A stretch of DNA of 64,000 nucleotides from Oreocharis arfaki (Eukaryota; Chordata; Aves; Passeriformes; Paramythiidae): the NCBI GenBank assembly GCA_013398015.1, contig VZRR01011459.1, forward strand, positions 130,220 through 194,219. Direction: 5' to 3'. The position numbers were made by a program, and so were the translations under genes. This document shows, piece by piece, positions 36,651-46,800 of the stretch (within the stretch, counting starts at the first letter, position 1; each line of letters opens with the position of its first letter). Below the pieces are notes generated by a model that was not told the DNA's origin, made no database searches, and was given only the letters and a program-made list of their open reading frames with translations.

Positions 36651-37599
36651 TCCCTCGCTGGCGTGCAGAAACCAGCCCGGGCAGCTGTGGGACGGGGGGG
36701 TGAAGCCTGGTGGATCCTCCCAGCAAAGCCCCTGCTGTCCCTGTCCCTCTCCCAGCGCCGGGCACCCCGCTCTGTTTAACGGGAACAGGGGAGCTGTTTT
36801 CCCTGCAGTTAAAAATAACTCCATTAACGGTGTTTACTCTGTGCTGGGAACAGGCTGGGGCCGTGCTCACGTCCCTCTCGTGCGGGTTGTGGCTCTGAAG
36901 AGGGTGAAACAGCTGGAAAATTCCCAGTAATTTTGGGGGGGGAAAATGGCGTTTTGCTTTCTCGTTCAGTCAGTCAAATCGGGACTCTCTGACTGCTTAG
37001 GATGAGTCTTTACTAACAGGGGCACTCAGCACTGTTTCCCTGCTGTAATTTTAATTGCTGGATGAGGCGTTTTTGTGAGGTATTTTGGCTGCATTTTCCT
37101 ATTTCTGCTTAGAGGGGCACACTCGAGTCCGTGGTGTGTGAAATTTGTACTGTTCTGGGTGAAAACCTTGGCTGGGTTCTTCAGGACCAGAACTGCAGCC
37201 AAGCTGGCTGTACAGAAAGAAATAAAAATGTCAAGAGCAGCTGTTTTGTTAAAGAAAAAGGTCTTAACTCCTCCCTCTTAAAAAAGAAAAAGAGCTGTTT
37301 ACTGAATATTTATTTAGTAGATATTATTCTCTCAGATCCCAGTGGAGATGGATGCTTATTCTTAGTTACAGTGGGGCATTTCCTAGAAGAATCTAATGTT
37401 TAAATTTCTTTGGAAGCCTGGATCGGACAGATTTTGTGCCATCAGCTCATGTTTCTGGTTCTGCTCTGCTCAGCTGCCGCTCTGTGGTATTTCATCAACC
37501 TACAGCAATAAAATTCCAGGAAAATCCGTACAGTGATGGTGTTCTCACATTCATCACGCACAATCCAACCCACATCAGCCCTTGGAGCTTTCAGGGACT

Positions 37600-37865
37600 T
37601 CTTTCCAGTCTCTCTGCTTTCTTGTTGTTTCCTCATCCCTTTAACTCTCTGTATCTATGTATTTATCTGTCACCTATCTCTCCACACCTACATCTATTTA
37701 TGTATTTTATACATGCCTATATCTATTCCTCTCTCTATATCGATCTCCATATACAGCTCTCTCTCCACTCCCTCCTTCTTTCTCCATCTATAGAGCTCTC
37801 TCTCTATACCGCTATCCGTATTTCTCTCTATATTTATCAATTTACAGATAAATCTCTAAATATCT
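37600..37865. repeat. Degenerate TATC/CTCT pyrimidine tract
   Basis: Long run of imperfect atctat, ctctct and tatatc units on the plus strand, almost free of G. Simple-sequence DNA abutting the GC-rich start of ZNHIT3. Confidence 0.75.
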
Positions 37866-37879
37866 CCGTATAACGCCCT

Positions 37880-38500
37880 GGGCCGGCTAGGGCTGCGCTC
37901 GGCGATGGATTAAGCACGCCTGGCTGGTGGCGCCCGGCGGTGGATTAGCATCCCTGGCCGGAAGCGGAAGCGCCGGGTGCGGCCATGCGGGCGCCGGGGC
38001 CGTGCGCGGAGTGCGGGGCCCGGGGCGCGGCCCGGTACCGCTGTCCGCGCTGCGGCACCGCTTAGTGAGCGAGGGACGGGGCGGGGAGGGATGTGGGACA
38101 CTGCTCGGTACCGCTGTCCGCGCTGCGGCACCGCCTAGTGAGCGAGGGAGGGACGGGGACACGGGCCGGTACCGCTGTCCGCGCAGTGAGCGGGGGAAGG
38201 AGGGTGTCGGGGGAGGCGGGCCCCGGNGGCGGGCCGGGCCGTCCCCCGCCGTTCGCGGCCCCTCTCACGCCGTTCTCCCCGCAGCTGCTCCGTGCCGTGC
38301 TGCCGGACCCACCGCGGTGAGTGCGGGCCGGGGGGGCCGGGAGGGGCCGGGGCTGGCCCGGGGCTAACGCGGGTCTGTCCGCAGAGCGCTGCGCGCCGGA
38401 TTCCCCGCGGCAGCGGGAGCGGGAGGCGGCCGGAGCATCGCCCAGGGCGGCCCCACCGGGCCCCGCGCACAGCCCCTGGTCCGTGGAGGACATCCTGAGT
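37880..38500. promoter_or_regulatory. CpG-rich promoter region of ZNHIT3
   Basis: Abrupt change from an AT/pyrimidine tract to GC-rich sequence dense in CG dinucleotides, spanning the start codon, exons 1-3 and small introns. No TATA box is seen, as expected for a housekeeping gene. The exact start site is not determined. Confidence 0.6.
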
Positions 38501-38936
38501 GAGGAGGACGAGCAGGACCGCGTCCCGCTGCAGAAGCTCAAGCTCCTGGGTAATTTGGGGAATTGGGGCCGGCGGGGCTTCCGCAGAGCGAGCGGGAATA
38601 AAATCCCTGGAGTTCTGCATGGAGCTGCAGCTTATCGCAGGCATAAAAGAGTTAAAAGTTAGATATCTGTCCCTTGGAAAGTTTATTTGCACAATAACGG
38701 CGGTCTCGGGCACGTTTGTAACTCTGGTTTTTTCCTTCGTTAAAGGAGAATCGGAAGAACTGAGGGATTTGCTGCTGAACCCCCACCTCCGGCAGCTGCT
38801 GCTCACCATCGACCAGGCGCAGGACAAAAGCTCCCTCATGAGGAAGTTCATGCAGGAGCCCCTGTTCGTGGAGTTTGCAGACTGCTGCCTGGGAATTGTG
38901 GAGCCTCCCGAGAAGGAGAACATTCTCCCCGAGTGA
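37985..38936 (+). CDS. ZNHIT3: ZNHIT3, HIT-type zinc finger protein, complete
   Basis: ZNHIT3 (TRIP3) acts with NUFIP1 in assembly of box C/D snoRNPs in the nucleus. Coding exons: 37985-38064, 38285-38316 (only 32 bases), 38385-38549, 38746-38936; 468 bases, 155 residues, the same length as human. The HIT finger is intact: C7, C10, C20, C23, C28, C32, H36 and C40. An acidic segment (SVEDILSEEDEQDRVPLQ) and the C-terminal NUFIP1-binding helix region (LLLNPHLRQLLLTIDQAQDK, EPLFVEFADCCLGIVEP) match the family. All donors are GT and phases agree. The start lies in a CpG-rich region. The linker after the finger is Arg/Pro/Ala-rich and poorly conserved. Confidence 0.95.
38033..38196 (+). repeat. 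Triplicated exon-1 end and splice donor of ZNHIT3
   Basis: The sequence starting cggtaccgctgtccgcgc, which encodes RYRCPRC in exon 1 and runs into the real donor at 38065, recurs at 38106 (donor-like gt at 38138) and at 38167 (shortened by about 14 bases, gt at 38186). Copies 2 and 3 lie within intron 1. Spacing is 73 then 61 bases. Copy 2 differs from copy 1 by very few bases. Confidence 0.9.
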
Positions 38937-39207
38937 GCTGCTGTGGGAATGGTTTCTTTTTTTTTCTCCTTGACATTTATGGTTTTTTTGAGATTTGCCA
39001 GCAGCCAGAGCTGCTCCCTGGTGTGTCTCGGTCACTTTGCCCGTGGATGTCAGTGCTCTGGTTTCAGTTCAGAGCTGACAAACTGCTACAGGGTTGTGTT
39101 GGGACTGAGTTTTAGATCCTGGGGGTTGAACTTGATACTCTGTGGAATTCTTTCTGTCAGCACAGAAATGCTGGCAGCCACGGGAAATGTTGTTGCACGA
39201 TGACAAT

Positions 39208-39213
39208 ATTAAA
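39208..39213 (+). terminator. Polyadenylation signal ATTAAA, likely ZNHIT3
   Basis: ATTAAA about 270 bases after the ZNHIT3 stop, followed by a T-rich stretch. It implies a short 3' UTR of roughly 300 bases. Confidence 0.5.
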
Positions 39214-39311
39214 TATATCTGCTTTTATTTTAATCCACGAGTACTCTGCAATGTTTTTGTTCACTAAAGGCTGTTGGGAAGGGTCAGACACCTCGCCAAG
39301 GGATCGAGCAG

Positions 39312-39317
39312 TTTATT
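39312..39317 (-). terminator. Candidate polyadenylation signal for MYO19
   Basis: tttatt on plus reads AATAAA on minus, 0.67 kb after the MYO19 stop. Alternatives on the same strand are at about 39692 and 39224-39229, so the true 3' end is uncertain. Confidence 0.4.
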
Positions 39318-39984
39318 TTAAACGACATACACAGAGCAGCTGAACATTTTCAAGATCCATGAGCAACAAAAGGACGGTACAGAGCACCTCTGGTGAGCCC
39401 CTGGGCAGGGTGGTGCTGTTTGGGGAGCTCTGGAGACACCTGGCAGCTGTGAGAGCTGGTAGATTTTGGCTCTGTAGATAAAAGCAAGAGCCCAGCCTTG
39501 CCTTTCCCTGAGACATCTGCCCTTAGTGTCGCAGTGGCTGCTCCTCACTCCCCTGGGCACAGAGAACACTCGTGGTCAGTCAGGACGGTTGCACCTCTGA
39601 GAATCCAGCAGCACTCAGGAATATTTGCATTATTTGCTCTCTCATGACCAGCCTCTTGCTCGTCCAGGCAGTGCCAGCAGCGTTCAGTTCAAGTATTTAT
39701 TGCCTCAAGCACCTGATCTGTTTTGAAGTGATTTGTTCCCGTAGTGTTGATATTTGCTGTGAGCTGTGCACGTGCGGGGGAGGAGGAGCTGCCCCCCACA
39801 CTCCAAATTTCATGTCGATTATGTGTATCAGCACGTGTGTTACATTCCATCGTGTTGTACGCACAGGGCAGCGCCGTGAAAGCGCCTTCTACCCAGCAGA
39901 AATGGACGTTGAGTGATTGGAAAGCAGCAGCTTGCAGGGAGCCCTCCCTGGAGGCCAAGGCCAGGGCAGCAGGGCGGGCAGAGC

Positions 39985-40825
39985 CTATGTGGGCAGCAGT
40001 TCCTTTCTGTCCAGCAGGATCTGGTTGAATCCCGTGATGGAAAACGCTTCCGTGTGGGGGCTCACGTTGGCAAAATGCAGGGGGGACCTCCTGCAGTGGA
40101 ACTTGACAGAGCCCTGCAAGGACAGGAGGGGGAAGAGTTCAGCCAGATGTGCAGCTCGTTTTGTTATTCACACTTGGTGCCTGAGGATATGAACAGCTGG
40201 TGGCTGAGGACAGAGGAGTCACTACAAATGGATTTAAGAGAAATGGTCACTACAAAAAACACCAGTAGTGTAAATTGAACTGAGATCAGCTCAGGCTCTG
40301 GAGATTGGGGTGTTCAGCACTGAACCTGGCACGGTTTGGAGCAGCTGTGGCCAGTTCTTGCACACAGAATTTGATGCACACGCAGAAATGTTCCCCCACC
40401 AGACCCGAAGGTGATTGCTAACCAGTGAGGGAAGCCAGTGCCCGTGGCTTGGTGGGAAATGCTATCCCAGACCATTCCGAGCTCGGGGCAGCTCCCCTGT
40501 GCTGCAGACAGGCCTGAGGGGCCCTTACCTGTGGGAGGGCCCTGATGGAGGCAATGCCACAGCCCAGGGCGGGGCTGTTCCCCCTGGAGCCGCCCTCCTG
40601 GAGCCCCCTGAGGCAGCTCAGCAGCCCCAGCGCCCTGCGGGGCCCCATGACACTGACAGGGGCAGCAGCCAGGACAAGGCCCAGTGGCCAGAACTGGACA
40701 ACTGCCTGCAGAGGCCACGTTGTGTCCAAAGAACAGAGAGGTTTGGCCAAGGCAGCTCCGGGAGCTGGGAACTCCTTTCCTTCCCCCTCGTCCAGTTCTG
40801 CTGCTGCGAACGTGGCCGCTTTTGC
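39985..40825 (-). CDS. MYO19: MYO19 coding exons 23-24: mitochondrial tail (MyMOMA)
   Basis: Exon 23 (40825-40529) runs from AKAATFAAAELDEGEGKEFP through WPLGLVLAAAP to ASIRALPQ. Exon 24 (40113-39985) encodes GSVKFHCRRSPLHFANVSPH, FSITGFNQILL and the stop TAG. SIRALPQ / G-S-KFHCR--PL / SITGFNQILL match the human outer-membrane-targeting tail. The middle of exon 23 (ALGLLSCLRGLQEGGSRGNS) is diverged. Confidence 0.92.
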
Positions 40826-43800
40826 CTAAAAGAGACACAGAACAACAACATTCTCCAATGTGTCAGACACAACTTAGGACAAGGCTGAGAGTCTAAAAAA
40901 GAGGGAGTCTGGAAGGACAGCACACCCCTTGGGCCATTCCCGTGCAGGTAAGGAATGAGTTTGTTCTGCAGGATAAACCAGAAGCAGCTGTACAGGACTG
41001 GCATCTGCTCTTCAGCTGCAGAAGAGTTTTCTGGAGCACTGGGCGTGTAGTTCTGGCAGTTACTACTCTTCCTCAGACACTGAAAAGCCTCAGTGGCTCC
41101 ATTCCAGTGCTGTCCTGTACCCCCATACTCACTTTCCATCTCCTCCAGCTGTGTTTGATGACGCTGGCAGCCCTGCGCATCCTCCGGAAGCGATTCTTGG
41201 CTAACCAGGAACGAACAGCTGAGGATTCAATGGAGACAAATCTGAGTGCAGAGAATCTCAGCAGCTCTTGCACACAGTGTGAGAGATGGCACTTAACCAC
41301 CCGTGCCACTGTAACCCCCCAGTGTGGCTGGAAATGTGCCTGGCTCTGTTGTTTCAGCCCCACCCTTAGCAAGTCACCTGCTTGGATGAGAGTTGCAGAG
41401 CGTTTCTCTTTTGCTGCTTTCTTCCCTTTAAATCTTCTCCAACAGCACTGAATGCAAAATGCCTTCTCATTTAACACCTCTGCTCTCCTGGCTTCCAGGA
41501 GCTCCAGCTGCAGTGGGGACAGGAGCCTGGAGTTAGTACTCAGGGATGGAATTGTGCTCACAACTCTTCCTCTTTTACAGCCTCTGGGTGTTTGTCAGGG
41601 CACCACAGCCTCATTCCAGTGTCCTGTGAGTGCTGGATTAGGCTTGGGAAGTGACAGCACTTCTTTAGTGCTTTTTAGGTAACATGGAAATGAAAATGGA
41701 AGTACGTGGGGAGGCAAAAGTGGAGCCTCCCAAAGTCACAGCAGCAGCAGGTTAATGACCAGCTCCACTGAAGGGGCTGCTTCTATGGCTGCACCCTGCA
41801 AGCTTGGCAGAAGTGCCTTTGTCTCCTTCATCTCTTTCCCAAGGAAGCTGTGTAGGCCTGTTGGAGCAGCCAAATCTGTCACGTGGAGCTAAGGAAAGCT
41901 GTCATCTTTACTGGAATTCTGACAATTCTAGACCCAAGTGCAGCTCCTTGTCCGCTGGCAACACGGAGGCCATTAAACAAAGTGCTTTGGAGGCCTGGAG
42001 TCTGATGGGTGCTTGATTGAGTTTAATAATTCGATGGAAAATGCCAAATTCTGGTCACACTGGCTTGGCAGGAGTTTTGCCTCCACCATCTGTGCCAGAA
42101 TGCCCCTGAGGCAGGTGCACTCCGGAGCCACCAGCCAAGGAACAGCACTTACCACGGAATTGGCCAGGAACACTTTGGTTTTGCCACAGTAGACTGAGGG
42201 GATTTCTGCTCCATTCCCCGTTCCCTGAGCAGGGGTTTGTCCCACAGCATCCTCAAGGATCTCCAGGACAGCAGCACGTGGTGCTTTGTCATCGTCCATC
42301 GCCGGAGTCTCGCCTGGAAACGAAGCGTTGGGGAGGAGGCATCACAAAACTTGGAAATCAGGACCAGGGAACTGTGTTTGCACTGAGATTTCTCAGCCAT
42401 TTAGAGGGGAAACACCTGCAGCAGGAGGGGAGGACGAGATGGCTGAGAGCACTTGGCCTTGCTGTGTTTAAGGCTAAAATGTGACAGCACAGATTCCACC
42501 AGGTGCCAGCAACCAGAAAACCAGTGTGGGGTGTTTGAACTGGGCTCTAGTTGGGTGCTGCCTTCTCATCTATTATAACCTCAGTTATCCACAGGTAAAA
42601 ATGTCAGTTGGGGTAGATTTAGACTGAAACAGGGCTCAGGTGTTGTCCCACTGTTAAAGCATCCTACATGGAAACAGGAGAAAGCAGCAGCAATGCAATT
42701 AAGAAGAGACTGAGCAGCTCAGGCCTAAGAAAATCACATTAAATACTCAAAGCTCAGGGCTGTGAACAAAAAGCAAGGAATTGTAGCCCTGATGTACTGA
42801 AAAGTGCAGGAAGGGGAAACAAATTCTACACAATTGTGCAGCTGTCACAGGGCAGTGGGAGCAGCTATGGGGTCCTGTGCTGAGCAGGAATTTATGGCAG
42901 CAATTACAGGTTATTAAAGCCATTTCTGGGACACAGTGCACGATTTTTTACATTACAAACAGGTCAGCCAGATGAATCTCTTTGGAAATAGAGGCAGACT
43001 TAATTCAGACCTGGAACAAGGGATTGTTCCAGGCAGTGCTGCAGGAGTTCCTGCATGCACAGTGCTGGATGGGTTTTGCATCATTCCATCCTGGATACTG
43101 TTTGCTTTTCTGCTATAAATATTTCTAAGGAGATGAGAGCATTTTAAGGTCCTGAAAACAAATAGAAGCAATTCTTGCTTACAGGAAGACATCTGGTGGC
43201 TCTGATGGTGTTCATGGGGTTGGGCTGATAAGGGAACCCAAAGCTTATCCCTGTGTTTGGGCAATTGTTTTGCTTTGTTTGCAGCTTATTACCCCCTCAA
43301 GATAAAAAGGACTAAAAACCTATCAGAGAGAGGCTTTGCAGTTAATGGATTTGTAACTGAGGGGGAAAGATCCAGTGTGTAAGTAATTTTCCAGCCTGCA
43401 CTTCCTTACTTCACCTCATTTCCACACGGTGAACAGATTTCCACCAATTTTACTCATCTGAACGGGGCTGGTCCTGCTTCCCACAGCTGCTGCTTATTGA
43501 ACAGACCCCCTGGGTGGAGAGGGGATTAATTTTGGGGAGAGAAAGGGGCTGCAATAACCTTCAATATTAAAAGTAAGCACCCGATGAGCTCCTCCTTTCA
43601 GGAGTTCATAGCAAAGGCATTACCTGTAAGGCTGGATTGTGTTTGTTAAAGCCCATCCTCACTCTTGCTTAGGAAAAGAGAAGTTTGCAAAAGGTGGAAG
43701 AAGCAGCAGAGTCCAGGTAAGCTGGAAGGTCAGTGATTCAGCAAGGAAACAAAAGGGGGAGGGGGGAAGAAAGGAAGGAAAAGGAAGATAAGGCAAAAGG

Positions 43801-46800
43801 TAAGTGGATTTCAAGTTTACTAAAGAATCAACTCTAAATCAAATTATGTTGGGTGAGGGGAACCCCAAACACCACTGTAACTGTTCTTCCCAGGAGGAAC
43901 ACAGGAAATCAGCAGTGAGGGGAAAGATTTTAAGTGTTAGGTAAATTAGAAACTCAGGCTGGTGATAGGTTAAAGAAGTATTTTGAGAATAATGGTGAAT
44001 ACAGTAATTATTTGATCTGTGTGATACCAAATGGGTGCAGTGACAATTTTACTGGGATTGCCTGAAGAAACTCACCTTTTTTCTCAGCAGAATGAGAGTT
44101 GCTTTTATCACACACTCTTTTTTTACTGGAGCCCCAGGATTTTCTCAGTATTTTGTAGCGCTCAGTGAAACCTTGGAAAGGGATCCTGACAGAAAAACGT
44201 GCAGTGAATTCCAGGCAAGAGTCAGTACTGTATGGGGAATAACTGATCCTTTTTTGCTGTATGGGGAATAACTGATCCTTTTTTGCTGTATGGGGAATAA
44301 CTGATCCTTTTTTGCTGTATGGGAAATAACTGATCCTTTTTTGCTGTATGGGAAATAACTGATCCTTTTTTACTCTAGGGGAAATAACTGACCCTTTGAA
44401 GGGGGAAATTCCAGATGGCTCTGTGGATCCACTGCAAGGGATGCAAACAGACTGATGCCTAAACGGTCAAACAGGCAAGAAAGTGGAGAACTTCTGAAGC
44501 AATTTAGGAGATTTCCCAGGAACAGTGACTGTAGCAAAGCCTGGGCAGGAATTGTGCTTGGCCATGCTCATGGTGAGCTCCACCCCATCAGTGCTGAGTC
44601 TCAGAAACGTGATGAGCTCAGGCCTTGCTCTGCACCCTCCAAAGGTGGTCAGGAAAGCCCAGCAAGGCTGTGAGGAGGTGCTCAGCTCTGAGATTACCAC
44701 CCTTAGATAAATGCCATTTATAATTTAATTGCTGAGAACGTTACTGTGAAGCCACGTTCAATTAGAAAAGTTTTAGTGTAGTCCACACCAAAACATCTCT
44801 TCCCCAGCCTCTCAGACTGGAAAGGCACAGTGAGCTCTCAGTTTGGAAAGGATCAGTAGTTTTGAGGTTTAAAACTGCAAAATATTTGGGTTTCCTGCCT
44901 GTAAGTTCTTCTGAATACCTAATTGCCACTAATTGCTATAGAAATGGATTATGCTGAAGGAGCTGGACTTACCTGACTGGGAAACCTGCTGCACTGATGG
45001 TGATGGCTTCCACTATTCCACAGGCCTGCAGCTGGCTGAGAACCTGAGGCACAAATTGAGATGGTTTAGGCACTGCTGACTTTTGTGGAAGCTGCTCCTT
45101 GTGTGCCCTGTCCTGGGCATCCACAGGCAGCACTGCCCAAAGCCAGCAGGGTGTGAAAAGCCAGTGCTGGTATTTCCATGCTCAGCAGATTCCACGAGTG
45201 TTTAAAGCTTGATTTCCCATCAGATGAGGTTCTCTAGTTACAGCTTTAGCATCTGCTGCTCTGCTCCCAAAGCTTCTCAGCTTCCTGGACTCCAGGAGCG
45301 AGCAAAGTTTTGTTCTGAAGGTATTTGTGTGCCCAGGGCTGCTCAGATCACCTTCATCAGTGTGAAGGGCTGGGAGGGCAGCACCCCAAATAACCCCAGC
45401 AACAAGCAAGGTGCAGCTGGAAGAGCTGCTGTGCTTAGGAGCTGTTTAGGGCAAGCACCTCAGTGACTCTGAAGGATGCTTATCTCAAAGGAGAAAGAGC
45501 TGTTTCAAAATGTGCTGTGAAAAGAGCTCTGCAAGTGACTCAAGATCCTAAAGAAACCCAGTGCAAAGCCCTGGGGAAAAGGCTTTGGAAAAGTTACCTC
45601 CTCCCTTCTGAAAGTCATGGCCCTGCAGTCGGCGTTAGGCTTGATGCAGCGGATGTAATGGGGCGTGGTCCTGCTCAAAATCTCCATGAGATGTTCCAGG
45701 GAGCTCTGCAGGGAAACAAACACAGGGTTCATCAGGGCTCCTCCTCCTCAGGGGCCTTCTACCCACCCCATGAAGCTGCTCTTGGCAAGGATAACTTTAC
45801 AGACTCAGAGCACTTCTACCGGACAGCCTGAGCGAAAAACCCACTCCGTGGATGCTTTCCTCAAATTGCTGATGGTAAATTCAGAAAGTTTCCAGAAGCA
45901 CAGCAGAAAGCTGAATAGGATGTACCTTGAACTTGGACACCACTGTAACAACAGCTGCTCTGTTCTGGGTTTTGGTGTTATTTTGGTTCTTTTCTGTCAC
46001 AGGGAATAATTTTTGAAGCAAAGGGTCCTTTGAGTTCTGCAAAACATGGACCAGCTCTGGTGGAACAGCATCCTGCAAAACACAGGCATGACCTGTTAGT
46101 ATCTGGACCTGGCAGGCACCTGCACCTCTGAAAACAACTGGAAACTCCACATATAGAGACAGAACAGCATTTCTGATGCCAAATTTGAGGTAATCACAGC
46201 TGCAGTTTCAAATCTGATGATGTGAATTCATTCACAGTCAGATTTAGGAACAGAAAACAATGTCTGGCTGAACATTCAGCAAATCCAGTCAAATGCTCAA
46301 CTGCTCCCAACACTGTTCTTGTTACACAGCCTAAGTGAGCTCCAAGTCTCAGGACTGGTTTAATCCCTGAAGGAAAGACTGCAGCAGACAATAGAAATAT
46401 TCCTTTTAATTACGAGATGGTGTTTAATTGTTGAATAAATAACAGCACTTGCCATAATTGCTGGGGATGTCAGAGCTGAGGAGGGACCCTCCTCTCTGCA
46501 GATTATTTCACATTTCAATTATTCCCTGATGCCACAACAAGGCCAACACTTGAGTACTTTCAGTAGTTAAGCCCACACTCTTGTTTTTCATAAACTTATC
46601 TGGATTTTGGGGGAATGAAGTGCTGTATTTGTAGGCACAGAAACGCCCTGATGATGATTCTGCACCCCCCAGGAATGGAGGAAGCCCTGATTTGCTGATG
46701 GTTCACTTCATCCTCAGCTCAGAGGTGTAACAAAGCATCTGCTCGTGCCAGTGATGGCTCAGAGAATCACACCAAGAACATGACTGAGTTTTACATGGCC

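Larger units (their letters stand above)
36471..37880. other. Receptor 3' flank and region before ZNHIT3
   Basis: The receptor's 3' UTR probably lies here. AATAAA occurs at 37221-37226 and again at 37507-37512. A CR1 tail lies at 36545-36650. From about 37600 to 37865 the plus strand is a degenerate pyrimidine-rich TATC/CTCT tract that produces several spurious frames. Confidence 0.5.

Noticed and set aside
37436..37873. 145-codon plus-strand frame
   Set aside because: Generated by the simple pyrimidine repeat (Leu/Ser/Tyr/Ile runs).
40827..40838. Other reading frames across MYO19 exon 23
   Set aside because: Only the frame beginning AKAATFAAAELDEG continues into WPLGLVLA and joins exons 22 and 24 in phase.
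44228..44399. CRISPR-like array (29-base repeats)
   Set aside because: Units are directly adjacent with no spacers and lie in a vertebrate intron; it is a minisatellite.
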